Below, in pieces: positions 54,267 through 63,025 of a stretch of 64,000 nucleotides of DNA. A model generated the notes under the pieces. It had not been told where the DNA came from, made no database searches, and saw nothing but the letters and a program-made list of their open reading frames with translations. Made by a program: the position numbers and the translations under genes. The DNA is from Rhizobium tropici CIAT 899 (GTDB taxonomy: Bacteria > Pseudomonadota > Alphaproteobacteria > Rhizobiales > Rhizobiaceae), in the NCBI RefSeq assembly GCF_000330885.1, contig NC_020061.1, forward strand, positions 124,001 to 188,000, given 5' to 3'. The number at the start of each line of letters is the position of its first letter. Positions within the stretch are counted from its first letter, which is position 1.

Positions 54267-54466
54267 TCGTCGCGGGCCAACGCCTGCCGATCCTGATTGC
54301 AACGCGGCCGGTTGACTTCCGCTGTGGGCATCAGGCGCTGGCTCTGATGGTGCAGACCGAATTGAAGCTCGATCCGCATTCCGGGGTGACGGTGATCTTC
54401 CGGTCGAAGCGCGGCGATCGCCTGAAGATCCTGGTGTGGGATGGCACCGGAATGGTGCTAACCTAC
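54263..54466 (+). pseudogene. IS66-family tnpB, 5' fragment
   Basis: The frame reads MIVAGQRLPILIATRPVDFR and KILVWDGTGMVLTY, the normal TnpB start, then departs from the family at about 54467, where recombinase module 1 begins. The last 45-50 residues of TnpB are absent. Confidence 0.88.
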
Positions 54467-54502
54467 AACGATCTGCATTCATACTGCATCTCTCTTTCGG
54501 AT

Positions 54503-56608
54503 TCAGTTGAAGGTTTTGGCGTGTCTGGCATTTTCCTTATGGGCGGCGAGGCGATCGACGAGTTGGTTCCATCGACTGCATTGCTTTTGCGGTAAATCGC
54601 TCTTCGGAAGCTCGTACAGGTAATAGTGTCCGTTGTAGGCATGGCTGGTGACGAGGCCATGTTCAGCCCATCTGGCGAGGGTATGCTCATGGATATTGAG
54701 GTGTGCAGCCGCCTCCTTCTTTGTCAACATCCCACGATCCCGGAGCCGGTCATAGCGTGATCTCAGCTTGTATTCGCGAACAAGATAGGTGACGCGTTTG
54801 GTTGTGAAGCGGGCGTTGCGCTGGTCACGGCGCGTCACCGAGCCCGGACGGTATCCCTGATTGTTGAGAATGTCGGCGATCTCGGAAAAAATATGATCGT
54901 CGAGGAGTTTATCGATCAGTTGGATGACGTCGGGGCTCGTCTTGACCTGCTGGCTGGGCGATTTTGGGCTGATGGTGACGAGTGTCTGGGTTTTGCCGCC
55001 TTTGAAGCGAATATGAGCCTTGGTTGTGCCTCTCTTCGGTAGTTTGAGGAGGGTGACATCCTCAATGATGTGGGCAAGCAAGCGCTTTCGTTCGCGGTTC
55101 GGGGTCTCTGAATTGGTCCAGAGCTTTTTGAAGTCCGCCGTCATTGTGACCAACCGCTCTTGGACGGCCTTATTGAGGATGAATTGATCGTGCTCCTGGG
55201 CGCGCTCGCGCTCTTCGCGGGCATTAGCCAAGATGCGGAGCTTCTCGTTCCATTCCCCTTCGAGCGTGTCGGCGACAAGGCGGTTATTGGGATCGACGAG
55301 CATGAAACGGCGCTGGGCGAGATCGGCCTCGGTTTGGGCGCGCTCGATTGCGCGACAGCGCAGCCGGTCCGCCTCTTCATGTCGCGCTTCGATTTCTTTG
55401 CGGACTTCAATTGCCAGTTCGACGGCTGCCGGCGTCATCTGATCCGCGATCAACATGCCGATGGCTTCGTCGACGGGAGGAGCAGCGATCGCCTGGCACA
55501 CGTGTTCTCCGCGATTGCTACGGGCGCGGTCACAAACGTACCAGGCTTCCTGTCGACCGCGTCGGGCAGCGTAGCGCATGTGAAAATGCCTGCCGCATTG
55601 CCCACACACGGCCCGTCCCTGCAGCAGCGCCGGTCCTTCCCGCGGAGGCGATGCGACACCGGCGTTCCATTTATGGCAGATGTTCGACTTTAGAATCCTC
55701 AGGTTCTCTTGGTGCTGCTCCCAGCTGATATAGCCGGGATGGGCATCTGGAATACACGCCGTCCAATCGTCGGTACCTTGTTCACGGACGAGCTTTTTGC
55801 CATCGATGGTTCGTCGATAGCGACGGCGACCATAGGCATAGGCTCCGGCGTAACGTGGATTATGCAGCACGCGCATCGCCGTCGAAGGCGTCAGTGGCCG
55901 AAAAACAGTCTGGCTATCGTGCAGGCGGGAGGGAAAGAGAATACCTTCCTGACGAAAGGCCTTGACGGTCTGGGAGGCGGATCCGACGCGAGAGAACGTC
56001 TCAAAGAAATGAGCAATCGTCTCTCTAATTTGCATGTCCGGATCGAGAGCCACATTGCCGGAATGGTCATAGACCAGTCCGGTTGGCAGGGGGCAACGGA
56101 ACTCGCCGCGCCGTGCCTTGTTGAGAATACCGCCGCGCAGCCTTGCCTTGATCACATGCAGTTCGGCCTCACTCATTGTTCCCTTGAGGCCGAGCAGGAG
56201 GCGGTCGTTGAAACTTGCCGGGTCATAGACACCGTCCTCGTCGAGGATCAGGGTGTCAGCAAGGGCGCAGATCTCCAGTAGACGCTGCCAGTCGGCATTG
56301 TTGCGCGCCAGCCGGGAGACCTCCAGACCCATGACGATCCCGGCATGCCCCATGCCGACATCGCTGACCAGCCGCTGAAATCCCTCGCGCCAGACCGCCG
56401 ATGCGCCGGATTCACCCTGATCGTTATCGATGACGATAATTTGCTCCTCGCGCCAACCAAGTGCGATAGCGCGCCCGCGAAGCGCATATTGCCGCATGGC
56501 GCTCTCGGTATTGTCGATGACTTGCCGCATCGAAGATTGGCGGATGTAGAGGTAGGCGCTGCGTTCACGGTGATGGGACTGGACTTTGAGGTGTACATTC
56601 ATGTTCAT
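54503..56608 (-). CDS. Large serine recombinase, module 1
   Basis: The 701-residue protein has the resolvase catalytic domain at its N-terminus (AYLYIRQSSMRQVIDNTES with the nucleophilic Ser, VMGLEVSRLARNNADW), the recombinase domain (NPRYAGAYAYGRRRY), a zinc-ribbon (AVCGQCGRHFHMRY and a later cysteine), a coiled coil and a C-terminal MerR-like HTH (MLTKKEAAAHLNIHEHTLAR). Its start overlaps the stop of the small upstream frame (ATGA). It is unrelated in detail to the module 2 enzyme. Confidence 0.92.
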   Translation of the reverse strand: MNMNVHLKVQSHHRERSAYLYIRQSSMRQVIDNTESAMRQYALRGRAIALGWREEQIIVIDNDQGESGASAVWREGFQRLVSDVGMGHAGIVMGLEVSRLARNNADWQRLLEICALADTLILDEDGVYDPASFNDRLLLGLKGTMSEAELHVIKARLRGGILNKARRGEFRCPLPTGLVYDHSGNVALDPDMQIRETIAHFFETFSRVGSASQTVKAFRQEGILFPSRLHDSQTVFRPLTPSTAMRVLHNPRYAGAYAYGRRRYRRTIDGKKLVREQGTDDWTACIPDAHPGYISWEQHQENLRILKSNICHKWNAGVASPPREGPALLQGRAVCGQCGRHFHMRYAARRGRQEAWYVCDRARSNRGEHVCQAIAAPPVDEAIGMLIADQMTPAAVELAIEVRKEIEARHEEADRLRCRAIERAQTEADLAQRRFMLVDPNNRLVADTLEGEWNEKLRILANAREERERAQEHDQFILNKAVQERLVTMTADFKKLWTNSETPNRERKRLLAHIIEDVTLLKLPKRGTTKAHIRFKGGKTQTLVTISPKSPSQQVKTSPDVIQLIDKLLDDHIFSEIADILNNQGYRPGSVTRRDQRNARFTTKRVTYLVREYKLRSRYDRLRDRGMLTKKEAAAHLNIHEHTLARWAEHGLVTSHAYNGHYYLYELPKSDLPQKQCSRWNQLVDRLAAHKENARHAKTFN

Positions 56609-56892
56609 GGTGCTCTCCGTTGGTGGATGCTCATGGCGATGGTCGCCAGGACATGAACGACGGCGCTGAGGTCGTCGCGCGCCGGTCGGGTGGCCAATGA
56701 CAGGTAAAACGGGTCTTGATCAGGGCTTGCCGCCGCAGGCAGTGCACGGGCCCATCCCCACATGCCGCGGCGCAGAAAAAGCATGAGGCCGCTACGGGCC
56801 TTGAGCGGCAGAACTTCGCCGAGAGCTGCACTGCGCAGCATCTCGTACTGGTCCGCGATGGCCGGCAATGAACATGCCGGTCCCGTGGCAAC
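56605..56892 (-). CDS. Small module 1 protein, or C-terminal extension by -1 frameshift
   Basis: The frame encodes DVATGPACSLPAIADQYEML, SGLMLFLRRGMWGWARAL and AMSIHQRRAP. It has no ATG or GTG start near its beginning; the first plausible start is TTG at 56868. It begins in the -1 frame relative to the HTH gene, across a run of eight A residues (minus strand, 56906-56913). Either a non-ATG start or a -1 slip would express it. The function is unknown; it accompanies the recombinase. Confidence 0.5.
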   Translation of the reverse strand, partial: VATGPACSLPAIADQYEMLRSAALGEVLPLKARSGLMLFLRRGMWGWARALPAAASPDQDPFYLSLATRPARDDLSAVVHVLATIAMSIHQRRAP

Positions 56893-56894
56893 GT

Positions 56895-57356
56895 CTAGCG
56901 GATCGTTTTTTTTAACACCCGCTCGATCGTCCTGGGATGAAGCTCGATATCGAGTTCGTTGCGGACCATCTTGGCGAGCTCGCGTGCATGAACGGGTACG
57001 CCCGGAACCAGCCTTGCCTGCAGAAATGCCAGGACTTTGTCGTCGACCTTGTGGGGCCCGCGGGGACCCGGCTTTGCCGGCACCAGTCCAGCAATCCCAC
57101 TCGTGTCGAAGTTTGCCTTGGCCTGGTAGTAGGTCGGTCTGGAAACACCATACTCGTCGGAAGCGTCCGTTACCGAGACGTTGTCGACGGAGACGCGTCG
57201 CAGCATCTCGTATTTGACCTGGACGGCGTCGCGCGGATCGAAGAACTCGCTGCCGCGGAACTTCGGGTCGCGCACCTTCTCGGAATTTGGATTGAAGGTG
57301 CCCTCGTCGATGAGGGCATCCATCTTTGATCGCTTGCCGCCGTACTTCGCAGGCAT
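56895..57356 (-). CDS. Helix-turn-helix protein of recombinase module 1
   Basis: The 153-residue protein is basic and has a central HTH (VSVTDASDEYGVSRPTYYQA) followed by GIAGLVPAKPGPRGPHKVD and a second helical block (ARELAKMVRNELDIELHPRT), similar to the DNA-binding halves of transposases. It ends in RVLKKTIR at an A8 run. It is the first gene of the leftward three-gene module and probably regulates or assists the recombinase. Confidence 0.75.
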   Translation of the reverse strand: MPAKYGGKRSKMDALIDEGTFNPNSEKVRDPKFRGSEFFDPRDAVQVKYEMLRRVSVDNVSVTDASDEYGVSRPTYYQAKANFDTSGIAGLVPAKPGPRGPHKVDDKVLAFLQARLVPGVPVHARELAKMVRNELDIELHPRTIERVLKKTIR

Positions 57357-57619
57357 TGCGGGCTCCGGGTATGAGATCGAGCATTAATGTAATGCTAATT
57401 ATACCGCACTTCTGATTTGTATCAAGGACATTCTCTGAGCAAATTAGGGAAATATGCCATACAGCGAGTCCTCTTGCGGCATAATCTCGTTTACATTAGC
57501 GGCATAATTGTCCTTACACTCCGCTCGCCACCGCGCTGCCAACCTGTCACAAAGGTGTTCCACCATGTTGGCCAATTCCATCAAGTTCGAAACCAGCAAG
57601 AGCGCCCGCCCGTTGCTCG
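57357..57619. repeat. Module 1 end region with repeated GCGGCATAAT
   Basis: The 10-bp sequence GCGGCATAAT occurs at 57476-57485 and again at 57499-57508, 23 bases apart, in an AT-richer stretch upstream of the HTH gene. A 66-codon minus-strand frame (57644-57444) also ends here. The repeats could be recombinase arm sites or the end of an older element. I cannot place the exact module boundary. Confidence 0.4.
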
Positions 57620-58350
57620 CGGCAACTTCCGGATCAACGCTCACAAGATTGGTCGACTACATGGCAAAACGGCTGCTGTTTGAAAGCACGCGGCTCTATG
57701 TCGACGAGACCACGGCTCCGGTGTTGGATCCGGGGCGAGGCAAGACGAAGACCGGTTATCTCTGGGCCGTGTTGCGTGACGACCGCGGCTGGAACGGTTC
57801 TGCGCCGCCGGGCGTGGTGTTCCATTATCGGCCCGGGCGTAAAGGCGAATATGCCGCTGAAATCCTCGACGGGTTCAACGGGACAATCCAGGTGGATGCC
57901 TACGGTGGTTACTCTCACCTCGCCACGTCGGACCGGATGGGCGGTGATCCCTTGAAGCTGGCTTTCTGTTGGGCGCACGGGCGCAGAAAGCTGATCAAGG
58001 CCGCGCCAAAGAGTGGATCGCCCATCGTCGACGAGGCGCTGGTGCGGATCGCCGCGCTCTACAAGATCGAAGGCAGTATCCGGGGCTCAGATCCCGAACA
58101 TCGCCGGGCAGTTCGACAGGACCTGTCCCTCCCGCTGGTGGACGAATTCTTCACCTGGCTCGCAGCGCAAGCCAGCGCGTCTCACGCAAGTCCGACCTCG
58201 GAAAAGCCCTGGCCTATATGCTGACGCGGCAGGACGGATTCCGGCTGTTTCTGGACGACGGCCACGTCGATATCGACTCCAACCTGGTGGAAAACGCGAT
58301 CCGCCGACCAGCCATGAATCGCCGCAATGCGCTCTTTGCCGGTAGCGACG
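57620..58350 (+). pseudogene. IS66-family tnpC, central fragment with frameshift
   Basis: The sequence resumes as LTRLVDYMAKRLLFESTRLY and VDETTAPVLDPGRGKTKTGY, the catalytic centre of IS66 TnpC, then VDAYGGYSHLA. Near 58170 the frame shifts (LAAQASASHAS to SQRVSRKSDLGKALAYMLTR), and it continues to NRRNALFAGSD, where module 2 is inserted. The N-terminal half of TnpC is missing. Confidence 0.88.
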
Positions 58351-58383
58351 TTGGCGCGACATACTGCTCATCTGACGATGTCC

Positions 58384-60339
58384 TTAAAATAAAAGGGGAT
58401 TTTGAACCGGATCCTGAGATATCGGACGTCTTGATCGCCTGGCATCTGCTTCGCGGCGAACAGTGTCGTCTTGAAGGTCGGAAAGTTGAATGATCCAAGG
58501 CGCTCCAGCACATAGCTGTCGAGCGGGAAGGACGCCGCTGCTTACCATCCGATAAGCCGTAGCTCGACTTACCTTCAGAATGTCGGCGGTCTCGTCGAGG
58601 GTTCTCTCGCCGCGTTCAGCCCGTTCGCCTTCCCGATAGACGGGGATGCCGTGGATGTTGCGAAGACTGCAGACGTGGCTTCGTGTCCAGCTGGCGCCAT
58701 GTCCAGTCCGCTTGCCGGAGCGGTTCAGGATCGCTGCGATTGACAAATCAGGTAACTGCCTTGCCAAGGCGCGCACGAGATCGACAACAATTTCCGTGAT
58801 TAGTAGCCGAATGATCTTTTTGCGCGTCTCAATGGATACGCTGGGGCTGTCCCATGCCTGCCCCAGGTCCCTGCCGAGCTTCATCAGTCTTGCACGGTCA
58901 TCTGCCGATAGCGCGGGCATGTCGCGGTCGGTCGAGAGCGTCTCAAGCTCGATCTCCAGGTCACGCAATTGGATCAGTTTCTCATTCCAGCGTCTTTCCA
59001 ACTCGCCCGCGACCAACCGATTGTCGGGATCGACAGCGTCATACTGGCGCCGCGCTCGAGCAGCCTCATATTGTGCTTGCTTGATTGAGTTCTCGAGTTG
59101 CTGACGCTTATCGCTATGACGCTGCGTGTGCGCCTCCATTGCCTGCAACGCCGCCTCGATCCCGAGGGGTTGCAGTCGTTCGAGAACTTCCTGCGCGACG
59201 GCCCGATCGACGCGCATGCCACCGAACCCGATGCAGTTTGCAGCCGCCATGTCGCCGAATGTGCCGCGACAAACGTATCGCTGCGTGTTGCCGCCTTTCC
59301 CAGAATATTGAATATGCAGTCGACGACCGCAGCGACCGCAACGAAATAGTCCAGGCAACAAAGCTTCGCCACGCCTTATCGAACCCCGCCCTATGTAGCT
59401 TTTTCCATTCGCATTCTCGGCGATCAGATGCTGATTCCTTTCAAACTCGGCCCAGCTAATATAGCCTTCATGATGGTCGTGGATCAAAACTTCCCAGTCC
59501 TTCGAATTACGCCGCAACGTATCACGGATGACCCGTTTGCGCCCATCCTTGATCATCACCCGTGTCCCACGCCGGCCGTAGGCGTACGAGCCAGCGTAGA
59601 CGGGGTTTGTCAGTATGTGATGAAGGGTATGATAAACCGGAGCTTTCCACTCGATCGGCGGTTTGCCGCGCCCTTGATTGACAGACGGAACCAAGACATT
59701 CTCTTGCCTGAACCAGAGCAACACCTGGCGGACGGTCTGCAGTTCGGCGAATTTACGAAAGACGAGCAGAATGCTCTCCTGAACGCGCCGATCAGGATCT
59801 TTCTCGACACGGGCATCATCCGTCTTCACATATCCGACGGCAACAGTCAGATGAAGTTCGCCGCGCCGCGCTTTTTGGCGCATGGCCTCGACGGATCGTT
59901 GCCGAAACACGGATAACTCCATCTCGCTCATCGTACCCTTCATGCCAAGAAGGAGACGATCGTTAGGCGAGCGCGGATCGTAAATAGCCTCTTCGTCAAC
60001 GATCAGAGTGCCGACCAGACCACAAAATTCCAGCAACGTATGCCAATCACGGCCATTGCGCGCCAGACGTGAGGCCTCAAGCGATACGACTGCTCCCACC
60101 CGACCTTCACATATCGCCGCCAACAGCTTCTCGAATCCTGGGCGGGCGATGCCACCTCCGGATCGTCCAAGGTCATCGTCGACGATCTCGACGGTCTCCC
60201 AACCCAACTGTCGAGCACGCTCGACTAAGCCGTACTGCCGTCGTTGGCTTTCCAGGTTATTGGCAACCTGGTAGGCTGTCGACTGCCGGACGTAGACGAA
60301 GGCGCTAAGGCTAAGATGGTCGGCGGTAATCTTACTCAT
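58384..60339 (-). CDS. Large serine recombinase, module 2
   Basis: The 651-residue protein has the catalytic Ser in AFVYVRQSTAYQVANNLES, SLEASRLARNGRDWH, the recombinase domain (NPVYAGSYAYGRRGTRV), a zinc-ribbon (FRCGRCGRRLHIQY and a later cysteine), a coiled coil and a C-terminal HTH (TLDETADILKVSRATAYRMV). Its end lies just inside the left module border. It is in a three-gene leftward unit with two small genes upstream. Confidence 0.92.
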   Translation of the reverse strand: MSKITADHLSLSAFVYVRQSTAYQVANNLESQRRQYGLVERARQLGWETVEIVDDDLGRSGGGIARPGFEKLLAAICEGRVGAVVSLEASRLARNGRDWHTLLEFCGLVGTLIVDEEAIYDPRSPNDRLLLGMKGTMSEMELSVFRQRSVEAMRQKARRGELHLTVAVGYVKTDDARVEKDPDRRVQESILLVFRKFAELQTVRQVLLWFRQENVLVPSVNQGRGKPPIEWKAPVYHTLHHILTNPVYAGSYAYGRRGTRVMIKDGRKRVIRDTLRRNSKDWEVLIHDHHEGYISWAEFERNQHLIAENANGKSYIGRGSIRRGEALLPGLFRCGRCGRRLHIQYSGKGGNTQRYVCRGTFGDMAAANCIGFGGMRVDRAVAQEVLERLQPLGIEAALQAMEAHTQRHSDKRQQLENSIKQAQYEAARARRQYDAVDPDNRLVAGELERRWNEKLIQLRDLEIELETLSTDRDMPALSADDRARLMKLGRDLGQAWDSPSVSIETRKKIIRLLITEIVVDLVRALARQLPDLSIAAILNRSGKRTGHGASWTRSHVCSLRNIHGIPVYREGERAERGERTLDETADILKVSRATAYRMVSSGVLPARQLCAGAPWIIQLSDLQDDTVRREADARRSRRPISQDPVQNPLLF

Positions 60340-60508
60340 TGCCCGCCTCCTTTCCGCCGTCGGCGAACCGCTTGCCGGCCAGCTTTGCCGCCGCTTCCGT
60401 CAACAGTAATTGAAGGAGTGTTAAGGCTTCCCGGCGCTGGGTGTCGCTCAGGTCTACCGGCCGGGCTGTCACGAACAGATCCAATTGCATGCGAAATTGC
60501 TTTCTCAT
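60332..60508 (-). CDS. 58-aa protein preceding recombinase 2
   Basis: ATG 60508 opens MRKQFRMQLDLFVTARPVDL and LTLLQLLLTEAAAKLAG, ending in GKEAGNE. Its stop lies inside the recombinase start (8-base overlap), and a GGAGG ribosome site for the recombinase lies in its last codons. Short proteins of this LLQLLLxEA type commonly precede such recombinases. The function is unknown. The overlapping longer frame in the same region is less likely for this stretch. Confidence 0.6.
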   Translation of the reverse strand: MRKQFRMQLDLFVTARPVDLSDTQRREALTLLQLLLTEAAAKLAGKRFADGGKEAGNE

Positions 60509-60731
60509 GGCTTATCCCTTCGGCTTCTTGAACCGAGCGAAAAGGTACGTGAGAATCAATGAATGCGCGCAGTTCAATAAGCTTGGCTGCCGAAAGGCGC
60601 GGCTCGGCTACAATCTCGATCGAACTTGCCGCAGGATCAAACATCCATGCGGGGATTTGAAATGAGCCACCATGGGCTTGTCGAATCAGCAGATAATGAA
60701 CACCTTCGTGCTCATGGCTGCCGGTTACCAA
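60336..60731 (-). CDS. Small protein of recombinase module 2
   Basis: The frame starts MVTGSHEHEGVHYLLIRQAH and continues with FQIPAWMFDPAASSIEIVAE and LSAAKLIELRAFIDSHVPFR, a compact domain resembling small genes found with serine recombinases. After about residue 75 it overlaps the 58-aa gene and becomes Pro/Arg/Gly-rich. Either the tail is a read-on or both frames are used. The function is unknown. Confidence 0.5.
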   Translation of the reverse strand: MVTGSHEHEGVHYLLIRQAHGGSFQIPAWMFDPAASSIEIVAEPRLSAAKLIELRAFIDSHVPFRSVQEAEGISHEKAISHAIGSVRDSPAGRPERHPAPGSLNTPSITVDGSGGKAGRQAVRRRRKGGGQ

Positions 60732-60818
60732 TACGGTTTGGTCAACCAGTGGATGGAAGGGATAAGTGACCGTGGACTCGAATGCCAGAAACCCGGCATT
60801 ATGAACCCGGCTTCGAGG

Positions 60819-60997
60819 GAGGGGGCCGCAACTGGGCCCGGTTTGCCAGCCTGATCGGCACTTGTAAAATGAACAGCGTTGAACCCTACGCCTATCTGTG
60901 CGATCTCTTCGTCAGCCTCGCAAACGGCCACCTAGCAAAAGACATCGATGCCCTCATGCCCTGGGCCTACGCCGCCCGCATCAAGGCCTCACAATGA
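60819..60997 (+). pseudogene. IS66-family tnpC, 3' fragment
   Basis: The frame reads GGGRNWARFASLIGTCKMNS and ANGHLAKDIDALMPWAYA, the exact C-terminal end of IS66 TnpC, ending at 60997. It continues the text broken off at 58350 (FAGSD / EGGGRNW), so module 2 sits between the two pieces. Confidence 0.9.
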
Positions 60998-61052
60998 GCT
61001 CGTCAGGTACTCTTCGGTGAGCTCATTTGACGGGCCGTAGATCAACCTCAGA

Positions 61053-62153
61053 TCACTGCAACTGAAAAATCGATGGGGCGTGGACGCCGCATACGTTTTG
61101 AACGTAGCCTTCGCCGCAACGACCGATGGCCGACGCGCCGAAGCCGATCACAGTTGGGCGTGTTTCGGCCGAGTAACCAAGCAAATTGCGCCGCAGACGA
61201 CCAGTTCTCTCCGCTAATGCAAGCTCATCATCCGGCAGCGCGAAATGGTCGAGCCCGATTTGCAGATAGCCGGCAGCGGCTAACGTTTCGGCCATGACCG
61301 AGGCCTGCTCAGCGCGCCCGGCTATATCGGGCAATGCTGCCCGGTCAATCAGGAGCTGATTTTTTCTATAGGATAGATCGTGCGAATAACCGAAGACCGC
61401 GAGACGGTCGGGACGCATCTCAATAGCTAACTTCGCGCTCTGGCGACAGGACTGGACTGTTTGATAGGGCAATCCAAACATCAGGTCGAAATTGATGCGC
61501 CCTATTCCATGCAGGCGAAGGTTCTGGACGGCAGTCATCACCTGCGCCTCGCTCTGAACCCGGTTGATCGCCTTTTGTACGATGGGATCAAAGCTCTGCA
61601 CACCAACGCTTGCGCGGTTCACACCGGCTTTCTCCAAGGCTTCGGCCATATCGGTGGTGAAGGTGCGCGGGTCGACCTCGATAGCGATGTTAGCCGCTTT
61701 CTCGAACGCGAAGTGGCCGCGCAAAAGTTCCATTAGCGACAGGAAGTCTGCTGGCGGCATGATGGTCGGGGATCCGCCCCCGAAGTGCACGTCGCTCACG
61801 CCAAGTGCCTTCGGCGCTTGCTCGGCGACCAAGCGGATCTCCTCACGGAGCATTGCTAGATAGTGGATGATCAAATTATCCAGACGAGTGATGCTCGTTG
61901 GAAAACCACAATACCAGCACATCGAGCGGCAAAATGGAATGTGCAGATAGAGCGAAACAGCGTCATCGGTTGGCAGGCTCCGCAGCCATTCCTCATACGT
62001 ATGGGCGCCGATTGCAGAGGAAAACTCCTGTATCGTTGGATAGATGGTATACCAAGGTAAATGCGCCTCGCTATGTTTTTTCGAGATGAAAGTTGATGAT
62101 GAGGCGCGCAATGACTTTCGTCTCCAGTCCGGCTTATCATGTCCAGATTTCAC
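61053..62153 (-). pseudogene. hemN: hemN, oxygen-independent coproporphyrinogen III oxidase, 3'-truncated
   Basis: A GTG start gives 366 residues against about 450 in the family. YLHIPFCRSMCWYCGFPT is the radical-SAM CxxxCxxC motif, and FGGGSPTIMPPADFL, RASVGVQSFDPIVQKAINR and LDHFALPDDELALA follow. The match ends at AIGRCGEGYVQNV; the last residues and the missing C-terminal domain reflect truncation at the IS66 right border. HemN makes heme without oxygen, needed in bacteroids. Function is doubtful without the C-terminal domain. Confidence 0.85.
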
Positions 62154-62276
62154 GCGTCGTCTTCCTTTCGATCAGATGGGATTCTGCGCTCGAGGGGTGC
62201 TTTTTCGCCGCCAGGCATCATGGCTTCCCGTCTTCCAATGCCGGTCGCCCGTTCCCGCCGCCCTTAAATCGCAAAC

Positions 62277-62457
62277 GCAAAGGTCATTCCAGTCGAGTGA
62301 ACGATCCAGGACTTGCGTATCATCGACGTCGCTGAAATGAGCTGTCCTTAGTTCGAATGCCGAAAGACGTTTGTGCTTAAATTCGGATTGTGACGATGAC
62401 CCAACGCCTTGAAGCCAAATGCAACGTTGTCCTTTCGACAATGTCCGACATAGGACA
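62277..62457 (-). promoter_or_regulatory. NifA-type site and sigma-54 promoter of hemN
   Basis: TGTCCGACATAGGACA at 62442-62457 is a TGT-N10-ACA site with perfect TGTCC/GGACA symmetry. On the minus strand TGGAATGACCTTTGC has GG at 62290-62289 and GC at 62278-62277, about 110 bases of leader before the hemN start. The distance of some 150 bases from site to promoter is within the range known for NifA. Confidence 0.65.
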
Positions 62458-62518
62458 AGCGCGCCGCCCAATCATCTCGATGTTTTGAATCCCATTTGTC
62501 GCTTGGCATGATGGATGC
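62442..62518 (+). promoter_or_regulatory. Possible second sigma-54 element, rightward, sharing the same NifA site
   Basis: TGGCATGATGGATGC has GG at 62505-62506 and GC at 62517-62518, 48 bases right of the NifA-type site. It fits the -24/-12 pattern except for one base, but no convincing rightward gene follows. Confidence 0.35.
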
Positions 62519-63025
62519 GTAGCTCCACAATGCACTGCGTCAAGGAGGAGGAGCCGTCCCGCGATCGGCCTCTCCGAGGAGGCGGGCACCGTTGCTGAGA
62601 GTGGGCTCTGGTCGAACGCTTTGAATTTGTACTCTGATTGATCGCTGCGCCGGCTAAGGGCGGAGAATCTGTTCGGCCCCTGGCGCCGGTTGACAGAAAC
62701 GGCCTCAAAAGGTGACGGGCCGCGGCAGCCTCTTCCTCGCCGGCAATTTCGACCAGTGCTTTTGCAAGAACGACGGAGACGACGTGTCGACGAGGCCGCC
62801 GGAAGCCGCTTTTTCAAAGATGACGCCGGCATAGACCTTCATGCCATGACCCTTTCGGCGGTTTCAAGCTCACGTTATGGCCCGTCATACGATCCAGCGA
62901 TTTTCGTTGGGAAGAAAGAACAGTGAGGCAAGTGTTGCTGGCGAAAGTTCTGGCTTGGAGTGATGAGCTGGAGTTCACCGCAAGCGTGTGCTGGCATATC
63001 GCCAGCACGCGTGCTCGAGCCATCC
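62519..63025. other. Region without an intact gene
   Basis: On the minus strand, 62842-62690 reads in two frames as MKVYAGVIFEKAASGGLVD and AKALVEIAGEEEAAAARHLL, which may be a frameshifted small protein of unknown kind. Nothing else is supported. Confidence 0.35.

Larger units (their letters stand above)
53734..61000 (+). mobile_element. IS66-family element invaded by two serine-recombinase modules
   Basis: The left end starts with the IS66 terminal sequence GTAAGCGCCGTCTCCGCCCC at 53734. tnpA, the first two thirds of tnpB, the middle of tnpC and the last 59 codons of tnpC appear in order on the plus strand. They are separated by two leftward modules, at about 54467-57620 and 58351-60818, each with its own large serine recombinase. 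The rest of tnpB and the 5' part of tnpC are missing at the first module. No right inverted repeat (CGCTTAC) is seen after 60997, so the right end is lost and the element is defective. Confidence 0.85.
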
